From positions 1 through 48,166 of the forward strand of contig CAMDOH010000011.1 of NCBI GenBank assembly GCA_945903605.1: DNA of 48,166 nt. The letters run 5' to 3'. The notes below the pieces were generated by a model. That model saw nothing but the letters and a program-made list of their open reading frames with translations, did not search any database and was not told the origin of the DNA. Shown in pieces: positions 18,026-27,634 of the stretch. The position numbers and the translations under genes are program-made. Numbering within the stretch: position 1 is the stretch's first letter; the number at the start of each line of letters is the position of its first letter. This DNA comes from Akkermansia muciniphila (GTDB lineage: Bacteria > Verrucomicrobiota > Verrucomicrobiia > Limisphaerales > UBA1100).

Positions 18026-19818
18026 TTCGACCCTTGCTTGACTGGCTGGACAACCGGACGGGTTATCGCAGTCTGACGAAAGAGGCGCTCTTCGAAAACA
18101 TTCCCGGCGGTTCGCGCTGGCGATATGTGTGGGGCAGCACGCTCACATTCGGATTGGCGATTCAATTCATCACCGGCGTGTTTCTGTGGATGGGCTACAG
18201 CGCCAGTTCGCAGACGGCGTGGGAGAGTGTCTACTATATCCAACACGAAATGATGGGAGGCTGGTTCCTTCGCGGGTTGCACCATTGGACAGCGCAGATC
18301 ATGACCGTGCTGCTCGTGCTCCACCTCATGCAAGTGGTGATCGATGGCGCGTACAAAGCGCCTCGTGAAGTGAACTTTTGGTTCGGAGTCATCCTGCTCC
18401 AACTCGTGCTGGCGCTTTCGCTGACAGGTTACCTTTTGCCGTGGGATCAAAAAGGATATTGGGCAACGAAAGTGGCGACCAACCTCATGGCGCTCGTGCC
18501 GATTATCGGCGATGACCTGCAGAAGATCGTCATCGGCGGCTCGGATTACGGCCATCACACCATCACGCGATTCTTTGCGCTGCACGCGGGAATCTTGCCG
18601 GCGGCAGTCATCGGGCTTGTCGTCGGCCACATCTATTTGTTCCGTCGCCACGGCATCACTCCAGCGAAACCATTGCGAAAGAAGGACGAGTTTTTCTGGC
18701 CCGAACAGGTGTTGAAAGATGCGATTGCCTGTCTGGCCGTGCTCGCAACGGTGATGTTTTTGACGATCCGATTTCACGGCGCGCATCTCTCCTCACCTGC
18801 CGATCCTTCCGAGCCATTCTCTGCAGCTCGGCCTGATTGGTATTTTATGTTCCTGTTCCAACTGCTGAAATATTTTCCGGGTTCATGGGAGATTCTGGGC
18901 GCCATCATCCTGCCCGGCTTGGTGATGCTGGTTATTTTCCTCATTCCATACATCGGGAAATGGGAGCTGGGACATCGATTCAATATCGGCATGTTGGTGG
19001 CCTTACTCGCAGGCGTGGGGCTGCTGACGTACCTGGCGATCGCAGAGGACAATCGCAATCCGATGTATGTGGCCGCAGTGAAACAGGCCGTACAGGATGA
19101 GAAGCGGGTCATCGAACTGGCAAAGGCTCCTGCAGGAATTCCAAGCTCTGGCGCGGTCACTCTTTTACGTGAAGATCCGAAAACGCAAGGACCACGACTC
19201 TTCGTGCGCAACTGCGCAAGCTGCCATCGATATGATGGCCACGATGGAATGGGCGTCGCCGTGAATGATCCACAGAGCGCGTCCGATTTGAAAAACTTTG
19301 GCACGCGGCAATGGCTCGCGGGTCTGCTCGATCCAGCCAAAGTGGATAGCGCGCATTATTTCGGCGGCACAAGATTCAAGGCCGGCAAGATGGTCCAATT
19401 TGTTAAAAGAGACGTCGCCGGGTTTACACCTGAGATGAGAACCCAGCTTTATAAAGTGGTGCTTGCGCTCTCCGCCGAAGCCAAACTTGGCTCTCAATCC
19501 GCCCTTGATGCGAAGGACGCATCCTTGATTGAAGAAGGAAAAAAACTTGTTATCAGTGCTGAAATGAATTGCACGGAATGTCATTCTTACCGCGAAGAAA
19601 AAGGTGGCGGCACAGGGCCGGATTTGACTGGTTGGGCATCGCGCGAATGGCTGGTGGACTTCATTTCAAACGCGAAACATGCGCGCTTTTACGGCAAGAG
19701 AAATGACCGCATGCCGGCCTTCGGCGCTGATCATATTCTAGATCAAAAACAGATTGGGCTGATTGCCGATTGGCTGCGCGGTAATTGGCACGAACCTTCG
19801 GCCTCTTCAAGCCGCTGA
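18022..19818 (+). CDS. Cytochrome b (b6-like) fused to a C-terminal region with two haem-c sites
   Basis: Haem b His pairs in HHWTAQIMTVLLVLH and HAGILPAAVIGLVVGH; PDWYF motif; C-terminal CASCH (19213-19227) and CTECH (19570-19584). Confidence 0.93.
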   Translation: MIRPLLDWLDNRTGYRSLTKEALFENIPGGSRWRYVWGSTLTFGLAIQFITGVFLWMGYSASSQTAWESVYYIQHEMMGGWFLRGLHHWTAQIMTVLLVLHLMQVVIDGAYKAPREVNFWFGVILLQLVLALSLTGYLLPWDQKGYWATKVATNLMALVPIIGDDLQKIVIGGSDYGHHTITRFFALHAGILPAAVIGLVVGHIYLFRRHGITPAKPLRKKDEFFWPEQVLKDAIACLAVLATVMFLTIRFHGAHLSSPADPSEPFSAARPDWYFMFLFQLLKYFPGSWEILGAIILPGLVMLVIFLIPYIGKWELGHRFNIGMLVALLAGVGLLTYLAIAEDNRNPMYVAAVKQAVQDEKRVIELAKAPAGIPSSGAVTLLREDPKTQGPRLFVRNCASCHRYDGHDGMGVAVNDPQSASDLKNFGTRQWLAGLLDPAKVDSAHYFGGTRFKAGKMVQFVKRDVAGFTPEMRTQLYKVVLALSAEAKLGSQSALDAKDASLIEEGKKLVISAEMNCTECHSYREEKGGGTGPDLTGWASREWLVDFISNAKHARFYGKRNDRMPAFGADHILDQKQIGLIADWLRGNWHEPSASSSR

Positions 19819-19948
19819 GCTTCTGAATAACTTCCACTGAAACCCTCGTTTTAGGTTGTCAAAACAGCCTCGCGAGCCACTTGGCACATTTGTTGATTTT
19901 GGTTAACAGGTCGTCGGTAAAAAGTCTGCAAATTACTCTGTTCCAAAC

Positions 19949-19977
19949 TTGACACAAACGTCTATACGCCCCAATAT
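19949..19977 (+). promoter_or_regulatory. Possible sigma70-type promoter upstream of nrdA
   Basis: TTGACA at 19949-19954, 17-nt spacer, CAATAT at 19972-19977 (weak -10). Confidence 0.3.
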
Positions 19978-20166
19978 GTCGTCGCAATCGTTAGGGCGAG
20001 ACACAATGGATGGTGCATGCGCGACTTGTTGGTAGATTGGATGGATGACGTGAATAAAATGGTGATAACTAGGGGATTTGAGTGCGGTTTTCCTCTGCAA
20101 ATGGCGCTGTCTTTGGGTGGATTTCGCTTCCAATGCTTTGCTGAAAAGTTTCACTCGAATACTACC

Positions 20167-20221
20167 CCAGCCTGGCCAAGGCTGGAGGGCGTTGAATGAG
20201 CCGGTGCGGAGTGGCATCCGC
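20167..20221 (+). promoter_or_regulatory. Structured nrdA leader: two hairpins just upstream of the start codon
   Basis: CCAGCCT-GGCCA-AGGCTGG (20167-20185) and GCGGA-GTGGCA-TCCGC (20206-20221), ending 15 nt before the ATG at 20237. Confidence 0.4.
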
Positions 20222-20236
20222 GAGAACTAACCTGAT

Positions 20237-23119
20237 ATGTTTAATGAGCAACTTGACGGTCAACTTCGTCTTCCTGCGGTCGATCCACTGGAGGGAAAAG
20301 AATTCCTCGTCTGCAAGCGTGATGGGCGGGTAATTCCGTTTGATGAGACTCGGATATTTCTCGCCATCGAGAGTGCCTTCAAGGCTGAGGCGGGATTGGA
20401 TCGCGACGCGCAGGTAGCCGAAGAATTAAAGCACAAGATTCGTTCGCTGACGGATGCCGTCACAGGATTATGTCTCGGTCGGGCGTTACGGGGCGAGGCG
20501 CTGAGCATCGAGTTGATTCAAGACGCGGTTGAAACCCATTTGATGGCCGGCGGTCATCACACCGTCGCCAAGAGCTACATCGTTTACCGCGAAGAGAGAC
20601 GCAAGGCACGCGCGCTGCGAGGCGATCGCACGGTGAACGGAGAATTGCAGGCGCAACTTTTTGTCACGAACGTGAGCGGTGATCGCGAGCCGTTGTTGCC
20701 GCAAAAAATCCGTCAGCGCGTGCAGAGCGCCTGTCGTGGATTGGAAGGGCGCTGCAACTCGGAGGAGATTCTTGATGAGACGCTCCGCAATTTGTACGAC
20801 GGCGTTCACACCGTGGAGATCACGAAGGCGATGGTGATGGCTGCGAAGGCGCGCATTGAGATTGATCCCTCCTATTCCTATGTCGCTGCGCGATTGCTTC
20901 TGCGGCAGATCTACATGGAAGTGATTCCCGATGGAGGTTCCAGCGACGACGTGCTGGCGAGTTTACGCAACGGGTTTCGCGCTTACTTAGAAAAAGGCGT
21001 GAAGGTCAACCGACTGAGTGCGGACTTGCTGGGTTACGACATCAATCGCATGGCGGCGGCGTTGCAATTCGAGCGCGACGACCAGTTCAGCTACATGGGA
21101 CTGCAGACGATTTACGATCGGTACCTGATCCATCACGAAGATCGCCGCATCGAGGCACCGCAGTATTTCTGGATGCGCGTGTCGATGGGGTTGGCCCTCA
21201 ACGAAACGGATAAAGAGGCGCGCGCCATTGAGTTTTACGAGGTGCTCTCCAGCTTCCGGTTCACTTCATCGACACCCACGCTGTTCAATGCGGGCACGCT
21301 GCATCCGCAGCTCAGTTCTTGTTACCTGAGCACGGTGATGGATGACCTGGAGCATATTTTCAAAGTCATCTCCGACGACGCCAAGCTCTCCAAATGGGCC
21401 GGTGGCTTGGGGAATGACTGGACGAATATTCGTGCAATGGGCGCGCACATCAAAGGCACGAACGGCCGCAGTCAGGGAGTGATTCCCTTCCTCAAGGTAG
21501 CCAACGACACAGCGGTGGCCGTCAATCAAGGCGGCAAGCGCAAGGGCGCGATGTGCGCGTATTTGGAGACGTGGCATTTGGACATCGAGGACTTTGTCGA
21601 GTTGCGAAAGAACACCGGCGATGAGCGCCGACGCACGCACGACATGAACACGGCCAACTGGATTCCGGACCTGTTCATGAAGCGGGTGAAAGCGAATGGC
21701 CAGTGGACGCTCTTTAGCCCCAATGACGTTCCCGATTTGCACGATCTCTACGGTGCGGCCTTTGAGAAGCGGTACGAAGAATACGAACGCATGGCCGACG
21801 AGAAGAAGCTGAAAAACTTCAGGCGCATCGAGGCGCAGCAGATTTGGCGGAAATTGCTGATGATGATTTTTGAGACGGGCCATCCGTGGATCACGTTCAA
21901 GGATCCCTCCAACGTCCGTTCGCCGCAGGATCACAAGGGCGTGGTTCACAGCTCCAATCTCTGCACGGAGATTTTGTTGAACACCAGTGCGGAGGAGACG
22001 GCCGTGTGCAATCTCGGCTCGGTGAACCTCGTGGCGCACATCCGCGATGGCAAGCTGGACGAGACGCTCGTCGCCGCGACCGTTCGCACCGCCATCCGGA
22101 TGCTCGACAACGTGGTGGACATCAACTTTTACCCGACGCCCGAGGCGCATCTCTCCAACCAGCGGCACCGGCCCGTGGGCATGGGCATCATGGGATTTCA
22201 GGACACGCTCTACAAACTGCGCATTTCCTACGCGAGCGCGGCGGCGGTGGAATTCGCCGATGAGAGCATGGAGATGATTTCCTATTACTCCATTCTTGCC
22301 TCCACGGAACTGGCGGCCGAGCGCGGTGCCTATCCCAGCTACAAGGGTTCCAAGTGGGATCGCGGCCTCTTGCCGATTGATACGATTGCGCTGCTCGAAA
22401 AAGAGCGCGGCGGTTACCTGACGCTCGATCGTTCATCGAAGATGGATTGGACGCCGGTGCGCGAGGCCGTGCGCCGTCATGGCATGCGCAACTGTAACAC
22501 GATGGCCATCGCGCCCACGGCGACCATCTCGAACATCGTCGGTGTCAGCCAATCCATCGAGCCGACCTACAAAAACCTGTTCGCCAAATCAAACCTGTCG
22601 GGCGAGTTCACCACGGTGAACAATTATCTTGTAGAGGAACTCAAGTCGCGCGGGTTGTGGGATGCGGACATGGTGGAGGAACTCAAATGGAATGACGGTT
22701 CGGTGCTGATGATCGACCGCATCCCTGCCGAAGTGAAAGAGGTGTATCGCACCGCCTTCGAGATCGATTCCAAATGGCTCATCTCCTGCGCGGCGCGGCG
22801 CCAGAAGTGGATCGACATGGGGCAATCCCTCAACCTGTACTTTGATTTGAATCAGGTGAGCGAAGGCCAGAAGACCGGCCAGTTGTTGAGCGACATGTAT
22901 TTCTTCGCCTGGGAGTCCGGCCTGAAAACGACCTACTATCTGCGCACGCTTGCCGCGACCCAGATTGAGAAATCCACCGTGGATATCAACCGCTTTGGCG
23001 TTCAGGCCAAGTGGGTGAAAAACAAATCCGCCTCATCGGACATCAAGATTGAGCGCGCCCAAGCGCCTGCACCGAAAGCCTGCAGCATCCTCGATCCCAC
23101 CTGCGAAGCCTGCCAGTAA
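20237..23119 (+). CDS. nrdA: Ribonucleoside-diphosphate reductase class I, alpha subunit
   Basis: N-terminal ATP-cone ([23 protein letters not shown]), [13 protein letters not shown]...[36 protein letters not shown]-terminal redox Cys tail [12 protein letters not shown]. Confidence 0.97.
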   Translation: MFNEQLDGQLRLPAVDPLEGKEFLVCKRDGRVIPFDETRIFLAIESAFKAEAGLDRDAQVAEELKHKIRSLTDAVTGLCLGRALRGEALSIELIQDAVETHLMAGGHHTVAKSYIVYREERRKARALRGDRTVNGELQAQLFVTNVSGDREPLLPQKIRQRVQSACRGLEGRCNSEEILDETLRNLYDGVHTVEITKAMVMAAKARIEIDPSYSYVAARLLLRQIYMEVIPDGGSSDDVLASLRNGFRAYLEKGVKVNRLSADLLGYDINRMAAALQFERDDQFSYMGLQTIYDRYLIHHEDRRIEAPQYFWMRVSMGLALNETDKEARAIEFYEVLSSFRFTSSTPTLFNAGTLHPQLSSCYLSTVMDDLEHIFKVISDDAKLSKWAGGLGNDWTNIRAMGAHIKGTNGRSQGVIPFLKVANDTAVAVNQGGKRKGAMCAYLETWHLDIEDFVELRKNTGDERRRTHDMNTANWIPDLFMKRVKANGQWTLFSPNDVPDLHDLYGAAFEKRYEEYERMADEKKLKNFRRIEAQQIWRKLLMMIFETGHPWITFKDPSNVRSPQDHKGVVHSSNLCTEILLNTSAEETAVCNLGSVNLVAHIRDGKLDETLVAATVRTAIRMLDNVVDINFYPTPEAHLSNQRHRPVGMGIMGFQDTLYKLRISYASAAAVEFADESMEMISYYSILASTELAAERGAYPSYKGSKWDRGLLPIDTIALLEKERGGYLTLDRSSKMDWTPVREAVRRHGMRNCNTMAIAPTATISNIVGVSQSIEPTYKNLFAKSNLSGEFTTVNNYLVEELKSRGLWDADMVEELKWNDGSVLMIDRIPAEVKEVYRTAFEIDSKWLISCAARRQKWIDMGQSLNLYFDLNQVSEGQKTGQLLSDMYFFAWESGLKTTYYLRTLAATQIEKSTVDINRFGVQAKWVKNKSASSDIKIERAQAPAPKACSILDPTCEACQ

Positions 23120-23142
23120 TTGTAACGAACCAAGGAGCCACT

Positions 23143-24204
23143 ATGTCTTGCTGCAATGTCACCACCGAGCGCCCCGAGGCGCATGACCTCACCAAACGCG
23201 TCAACGCCGAGGACAAGCGCCTCATCAACTGCAAAGCCGTCGACGTCAACCAGCTCATGCCCATGAAATATCACTGGGCGTGGGAGCATTATCTCAACGC
23301 CAACAAAAACCACTGGTTGCCGAGCGAGGTCTCCATGCAGCGCGACATCGAGTTGTGGAAAAGCAACCGGCTATCGGCCGACGAGCGCAGTGTGATCATG
23401 CGCAATCTCGGGTTTTTCAGCACGGCTGAAAGTCTGGTGGGCAACAACATCGTGCTGGCTATTTTCAAGCACGTGACCAATCCCGAGTGCCGCCAGTATC
23501 TGCTGCGCCAGGCTTTCGAGGAAGCCGTCCACACCCACACCTTCCACTACATCTGCGAATCCCTCGCGCTGGACGAGCGCGAGATCTTCAACATGTACCA
23601 CGAGGTGAATTCCATCAGTGAGAAGGATCAATTCGAGATGAAACTCACCACTGACATCCTCGATCCGAATTTCAGCACCGACACCGTCGAGGGCATCCAG
23701 ACGTTCCTAAAAAACCTGGTCGGTTTTTATGTGATCATGGAGGGCATCTTCTTTTACTCGGGCTTTGTGATGATGCTCTCCTTCCATCGCCAGAACCGGA
23801 TGACGGGCATCGGCGAGCAATTCCAGTACATCATGCGCGATGAGAGCATCCACATGAATTTCGGCCTGGACCTCATCAACGGCATCAAGCAGGAAAATCC
23901 TGAGGCGTGGACGCCGGAATTTCAGGCGCAGATTCAGCAGATGATTGAGAAGGCGGTGGAATTGGAGATCAACTACGCACAGGACTGTCTGCCGCGCGGC
24001 ATCCTCGGCCTCAACGCCAGCCTGTTCCGCGAATATGTGCAGAACATCGCCGACCGCCGCCTCGAGCGCATCGGAATGACGGCGAAGTACGGGTCGAAAA
24101 ATCCCTTCCCGTGGATGAGCGAGACGATCGACCTCGGCAAAGAGAAAAACTTCTTCGAGACGCGTGTGACCGAATATCAGGTCAGCTCGGCGCTCACTTG
24201 GTAA
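23143..24204 (+). CDS. nrdB: Ribonucleoside-diphosphate reductase beta subunit, class Ic type (Phe at the radical Tyr position)
   Basis: R2 ligand motifs [62 protein letters not shown]. Phe134 (23542-23544, TTC) sits where E. coli R2 has Tyr122; Glu96 in TAES at the first ligand. Confidence 0.96.
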   Translation: MSCCNVTTERPEAHDLTKRVNAEDKRLINCKAVDVNQLMPMKYHWAWEHYLNANKNHWLPSEVSMQRDIELWKSNRLSADERSVIMRNLGFFSTAESLVGNNIVLAIFKHVTNPECRQYLLRQAFEEAVHTHTFHYICESLALDEREIFNMYHEVNSISEKDQFEMKLTTDILDPNFSTDTVEGIQTFLKNLVGFYVIMEGIFFYSGFVMMLSFHRQNRMTGIGEQFQYIMRDESIHMNFGLDLINGIKQENPEAWTPEFQAQIQQMIEKAVELEINYAQDCLPRGILGLNASLFREYVQNIADRRLERIGMTAKYGSKNPFPWMSETIDLGKEKNFFETRVTEYQVSSALTW

Positions 24205-24222
24205 TTTTGGGGGCGGGGAACG

Positions 24223-24254
24223 GCGGCGGTGGCGGGGTGCCATCGCCGCTTTTT
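24223..24254 (+). terminator. Rho-independent terminator between nrdB and dcd
   Basis: GCGGCGGTGGC-GGGGT-GCCATCGCCGC (11-bp stem with one G-U) followed by TTTTT. Confidence 0.8.
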
Positions 24255-24277
24255 CCTGAAAAACAAACATTCATTTC

Positions 24278-24847
24278 ATGGGCGTACACGCAGATAGTTG
24301 GATTCGAAAGATGGCCAAGGAACACGGCATGATCGAGCCGTTTGTCGAGAATCAGGTGCGGTTGTCCACCGACGGCACCAAAGCCATCAGCTACGGCGTC
24401 TCCAGCTACGGCTACGACCTGCGCGTGTCCGATGAATTCAAGGTCTTCACCAATGTGTTTAGCTCGGTGGTGGACCCAAAACATTTCGACGAGCGCTCGT
24501 TCGTGGACATGAAAACCGATGTCTGCGTCATCCCGCCCAACTCCTTCGCGCTCTCACGCAGCGTGGAATATTTTCGCATCCCACGAAATGTCCTGACGGT
24601 GTGCTTGGGCAAAAGCACGTATGCCCGCTGCGGCATCATCGTGAACGTGACACCCTTCGAGCCGGAGTGGGAGGGCCACGTCACACTGGAAATCTCCAAC
24701 ACCACACCACTCCCCGCAAAAATCTATGCCCACGAAGGACTGGCGCAGGTGCTCTTTTTTGAGGCCGAAGAAATCTGCCAGACCAGCTATGCCGATCGTA
24801 AGGGCAAATACATGAATCAACGCGGCATCACCATCCCGCGAATTTAG
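24278..24847 (+). CDS. dcd: dCTP deaminase
   Basis: [60 protein letters not shown]: dCTP deaminase motifs. Confidence 0.95.
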   Translation: MGVHADSWIRKMAKEHGMIEPFVENQVRLSTDGTKAISYGVSSYGYDLRVSDEFKVFTNVFSSVVDPKHFDERSFVDMKTDVCVIPPNSFALSRSVEYFRIPRNVLTVCLGKSTYARCGIIVNVTPFEPEWEGHVTLEISNTTPLPAKIYAHEGLAQVLFFEAEEICQTSYADRKGKYMNQRGITIPRI

Positions 24848-24935
24848 CCGGCAGTTTCTCCGTTGTTTCCACGGATTCCTTCTGAATCGGCCACTCGACG
24901 CAGCCGTCGAAACGTCAGCAAATTGAGGAGCTGAC

Positions 24936-26264
24936 ATGGACCAACATTGCCGCGGAATGGCCAATCGCGAAATCAGCCGCCGGTCTTTCATCGAGACGAG
25001 CGTGACGGCTGGCATGGTGGGTTTCGCATTGCCGACCATTCTCGCGGCACGCGCGCAAGCCGGAGAATCCGCGCGCAACAATACCGCCGTGATTCAGATT
25101 TGGCTCGGTGGCGGTCCGACGCAATTTGAGACGTACGATCCAAAGCCCGAGGCACCGCAGGAATATCGTGGCCCGCTGGGTGCCATTCCCACGAAGATTG
25201 ATGGCGTGCGCATCTGCGAAGTCCTGCCGCGTCACGCGAAGATTTTGGATAAGGCCGTGCTCCTGCGCAGCGTGTTTCACAACAGTGCCGATCACAATGC
25301 AGGCATGTACATTTGCACCACCGGCAAGACGATCAAGGACCAGCCCTCCACCGGCTCGTATGTGGCGCGAGTGCGCGGAGCGAACCGCTCGGCTGTGCCG
25401 CCTTTTGTACATCTCGGTTTCACGCAGACGGACAATTTGGTTTTTCTGCCCAACCACAAAGCGAACCATTTGGGTAGCGCGCTGGATCCATTTTACGTTT
25501 ATGACGACCCGGCCGTCGGCACATTTCAGGTGCCGAATCTGGGGCTGGCAGATGGGATGACCGTGGACAGGTTGCAAGATCGGCGCGCCGTGTTGACGAG
25601 TCTTGATGGGGCGATGCGCGTGTTCGACAAGCGCGGCGTGGCCGATGCGATGGATGGATTCAGCCGCACGGCGTTTGATTTAGTGACCAGTCCGCGGGCG
25701 CGCGAGGCCTTTGACCTTTCCAAGGAGCCGGCCAAATTGCGCGAGGATTACGGGATGCATCGGTGGGGGCAAAGCTGTCTGCTTGCACGACGTTTAGTTG
25801 AGGCTGGAGTCACGTTTGTCACAGTCAATTTTGATCCGCACTCGTACACATTTGACATGCACGGCAACGTGAAAGGGGCGATGGAAAGTGCCGGGCCGCG
25901 GATGGATTCAGCGATTCCTGCGCTCATCGAGGATTTGTACCAACGCGGGATGGACAAAGATGTGCTGGTGATTGTGTGGGGTGAGTTTGGTCGCACGCCG
26001 CGAATCAACGCCAGTGCAGGGCGCGATCATTGGGGGCAGGTGATGAGTGTTTTGATGTCGGGCGGCGGATTGAAAATGGGTCAGGCCATTGGCACTTCCA
26101 ACGAGCGGGGAGAGGAGCCGAAGGACCGGCCCATCAAACCACAGGATATTTTGGCGACGATGTATCGACATCTGGGCATCGACACGCGCACGACGTTTAA
26201 GGACCACACGGGCCGCCCGATTCAGCTTCTCAATGAGGGTGAGATCATCCGCGAGTTGATCTGA
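24936..26264 (+). CDS. DUF1501 family protein (sulfatase-like fold)
   Basis: Tat-like ISRRSFIETSVTAGMVGFALPTI, IQIWLGGGPTQFETYDPKPEAP, DVLVIVWGEFGRTPRINASAGRDHWGQVMSVLMSGGG. Confidence 0.92.
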   Translation: MDQHCRGMANREISRRSFIETSVTAGMVGFALPTILAARAQAGESARNNTAVIQIWLGGGPTQFETYDPKPEAPQEYRGPLGAIPTKIDGVRICEVLPRHAKILDKAVLLRSVFHNSADHNAGMYICTTGKTIKDQPSTGSYVARVRGANRSAVPPFVHLGFTQTDNLVFLPNHKANHLGSALDPFYVYDDPAVGTFQVPNLGLADGMTVDRLQDRRAVLTSLDGAMRVFDKRGVADAMDGFSRTAFDLVTSPRAREAFDLSKEPAKLREDYGMHRWGQSCLLARRLVEAGVTFVTVNFDPHSYTFDMHGNVKGAMESAGPRMDSAIPALIEDLYQRGMDKDVLVIVWGEFGRTPRINASAGRDHWGQVMSVLMSGGGLKMGQAIGTSNERGEEPKDRPIKPQDILATMYRHLGIDTRTTFKDHTGRPIQLLNEGEIIRELI

Positions 26265-26326
26265 TTGATTTGAAACCGTGTGCTGCGGATCGTTATTCTC
26301 GCATCCCCAAGTTTTTCGGAGCAAAG

Positions 26327-26340
26327 CGGCTCCGGAGCCG
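26327..26340. repeat. 14-bp perfect palindrome
   Basis: CGGCTCCGGAGCCG in the intergenic region after the DUF1501 gene. Confidence 0.5.
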
Positions 26341-26368
26341 TCGAACGACTGTGAAATTATTTGTTGTG

Positions 26369-26393
26369 ATTAGATGCTCGAAAAGTGTCTAAT
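26369..26393 (+). promoter_or_regulatory. Hairpin upstream of the first DUF4139-like gene
   Basis: ATTAGATGCT-CGAAA-AGTGTCTAAT: 10-bp stem with two G-U pairs, ending ~21 nt before ATG at 26415. Confidence 0.4.
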
Positions 26394-26414
26394 TTGCAGC
26401 GGAACAAGATAACC

Positions 26415-27614
26415 ATGACCATGAAACCCATCCGACAACTACTCTGCCTCATCGCACTACTGGCCCTCGTTTCGCCCGCCTTCGCGCGTGTGAAATTGGT
26501 GGCGTTGCCCGACCGCGCACGTGTGGTCGTTTCTCTCTCTCACCCTGATGTGACCCTGCTTGAAGAAGAGCGCATGTTGCCATTGCAAAAGGGAGGCAAC
26601 CAGATCGATTTCTCGTGGCGCGGTGTGAATATCGACGCCAACTCAATCCAAATCCGCCTGCTCACGGCGCCCGAACAGGTGAACATCATCAACACCAGCT
26701 ACCCGCCGAATGAAAACGCGCTGATCTGGCAGGTGTTCAGCCCCGTGGCAAAAGAAGAGCGCGTGCGCATCTCCTACATCATCGGTGGCCTCACTCGCGA
26801 GGTGGCGTATCGGGCCGTGTCGGAGCCGGATGAAAAATCGCTCGCACTTCGCAATTACCTGAAACTTCGCAACCATTCCGGCGAGGATATCGTCGATGCC
26901 GAATTTGGGATTGGATACGGCGCAAGTTTCAAGAAATCCATCCAGCACGAAGAGTCATTGGAATTGCTCTCCGAACGCATCGACGCTTTGCCGATCAAAA
27001 AAATCCTGACGTGGGATTCCGCGCAACAGCCATGGGACCCAGAATACGTGAAAAGCACAGTAGGATTGCCGCTCACGTACGTCATCAAGAATGACAAGGT
27101 CAGCAAATTGGGCGTGCACACGTTGCTGCCCGGCAAAGCGCGAATCTTCATCAAGACCAAAGAGCAGCCCGAAAAAGAAGGCGACAAGCCGGGCGAAGGC
27201 GTGGCGTTCACAGGTGAAGATTGGGCGGGGCTGACGCCGGTGGATCGTGAAATGAAACTCTACATCGGCCAGAGCCGCGATGTGAAGGTGACGCAGCGAA
27301 AGGTTCGTGAAGACCGCGTCAATATCCGTCGCAACAATGGCAATAATCCGGTGCTCTGGGACACGGATGAACTGTACAAGATTGAGATTGAGAACTTCAA
27401 GAAAGTGGCGGTGGACGTGGTCATCGTTGAGCATTTCCCCGGTTACTGGAAAATTGTTGAGAATAGCCACGCTGCCGCATTCAAGAAGAAGGATGCGTTC
27501 ACGTTTGAATTCCACCTCAATCTGCCCGCTGAATCGACAGGCGCGAAGAAGACGACGATTAACTTCAATCTGAATCGCCTGAACGTTCAAGGCAACGAAC
27601 CATCCAGTTACTAA
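26415..27614 (+). CDS. DUF4139-like secreted protein (paralog 1)
   Basis: Signal peptide MKPIRQLLCLIALLALVSPAFA; VKLVALPDRARVVVSLSHPDVTLLEEERMLPLQKGGNQIDFSW parallels the next gene. ATG at 26415 or 26421 preferred over GTG at 26385. Confidence 0.7.
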   Translation: MTMKPIRQLLCLIALLALVSPAFARVKLVALPDRARVVVSLSHPDVTLLEEERMLPLQKGGNQIDFSWRGVNIDANSIQIRLLTAPEQVNIINTSYPPNENALIWQVFSPVAKEERVRISYIIGGLTREVAYRAVSEPDEKSLALRNYLKLRNHSGEDIVDAEFGIGYGASFKKSIQHEESLELLSERIDALPIKKILTWDSAQQPWDPEYVKSTVGLPLTYVIKNDKVSKLGVHTLLPGKARIFIKTKEQPEKEGDKPGEGVAFTGEDWAGLTPVDREMKLYIGQSRDVKVTQRKVREDRVNIRRNNGNNPVLWDTDELYKIEIENFKKVAVDVVIVEHFPGYWKIVENSHAAAFKKKDAFTFEFHLNLPAESTGAKKTTINFNLNRLNVQGNEPSSY

Positions 27615-27634
27615 CCGTAGGCTTTCCCAAATCT

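Noticed and set aside
17833-18786. 317-aa minus-strand ORF
   Set aside because: Antisense to the Rieske and cytochrome b genes; His/Arg/Gln-rich with no motif.
19999-20014. Possible NrdR box (ACACAATGGATGGTGC-like) upstream of nrdA
   Set aside because: Several mismatches to the ACACWATATNTWGTGT consensus and no second box at the expected spacing.
20017-20236. Cobalamin or other known riboswitch upstream of nrdA
   Set aside because: The conserved B12-box type sequence and other riboswitch cores I know are not visible; kept only as an unassigned structured leader.
21266-22168. 300-aa minus-strand ORF
   Set aside because: Antisense to nrdA; shadow ORF.
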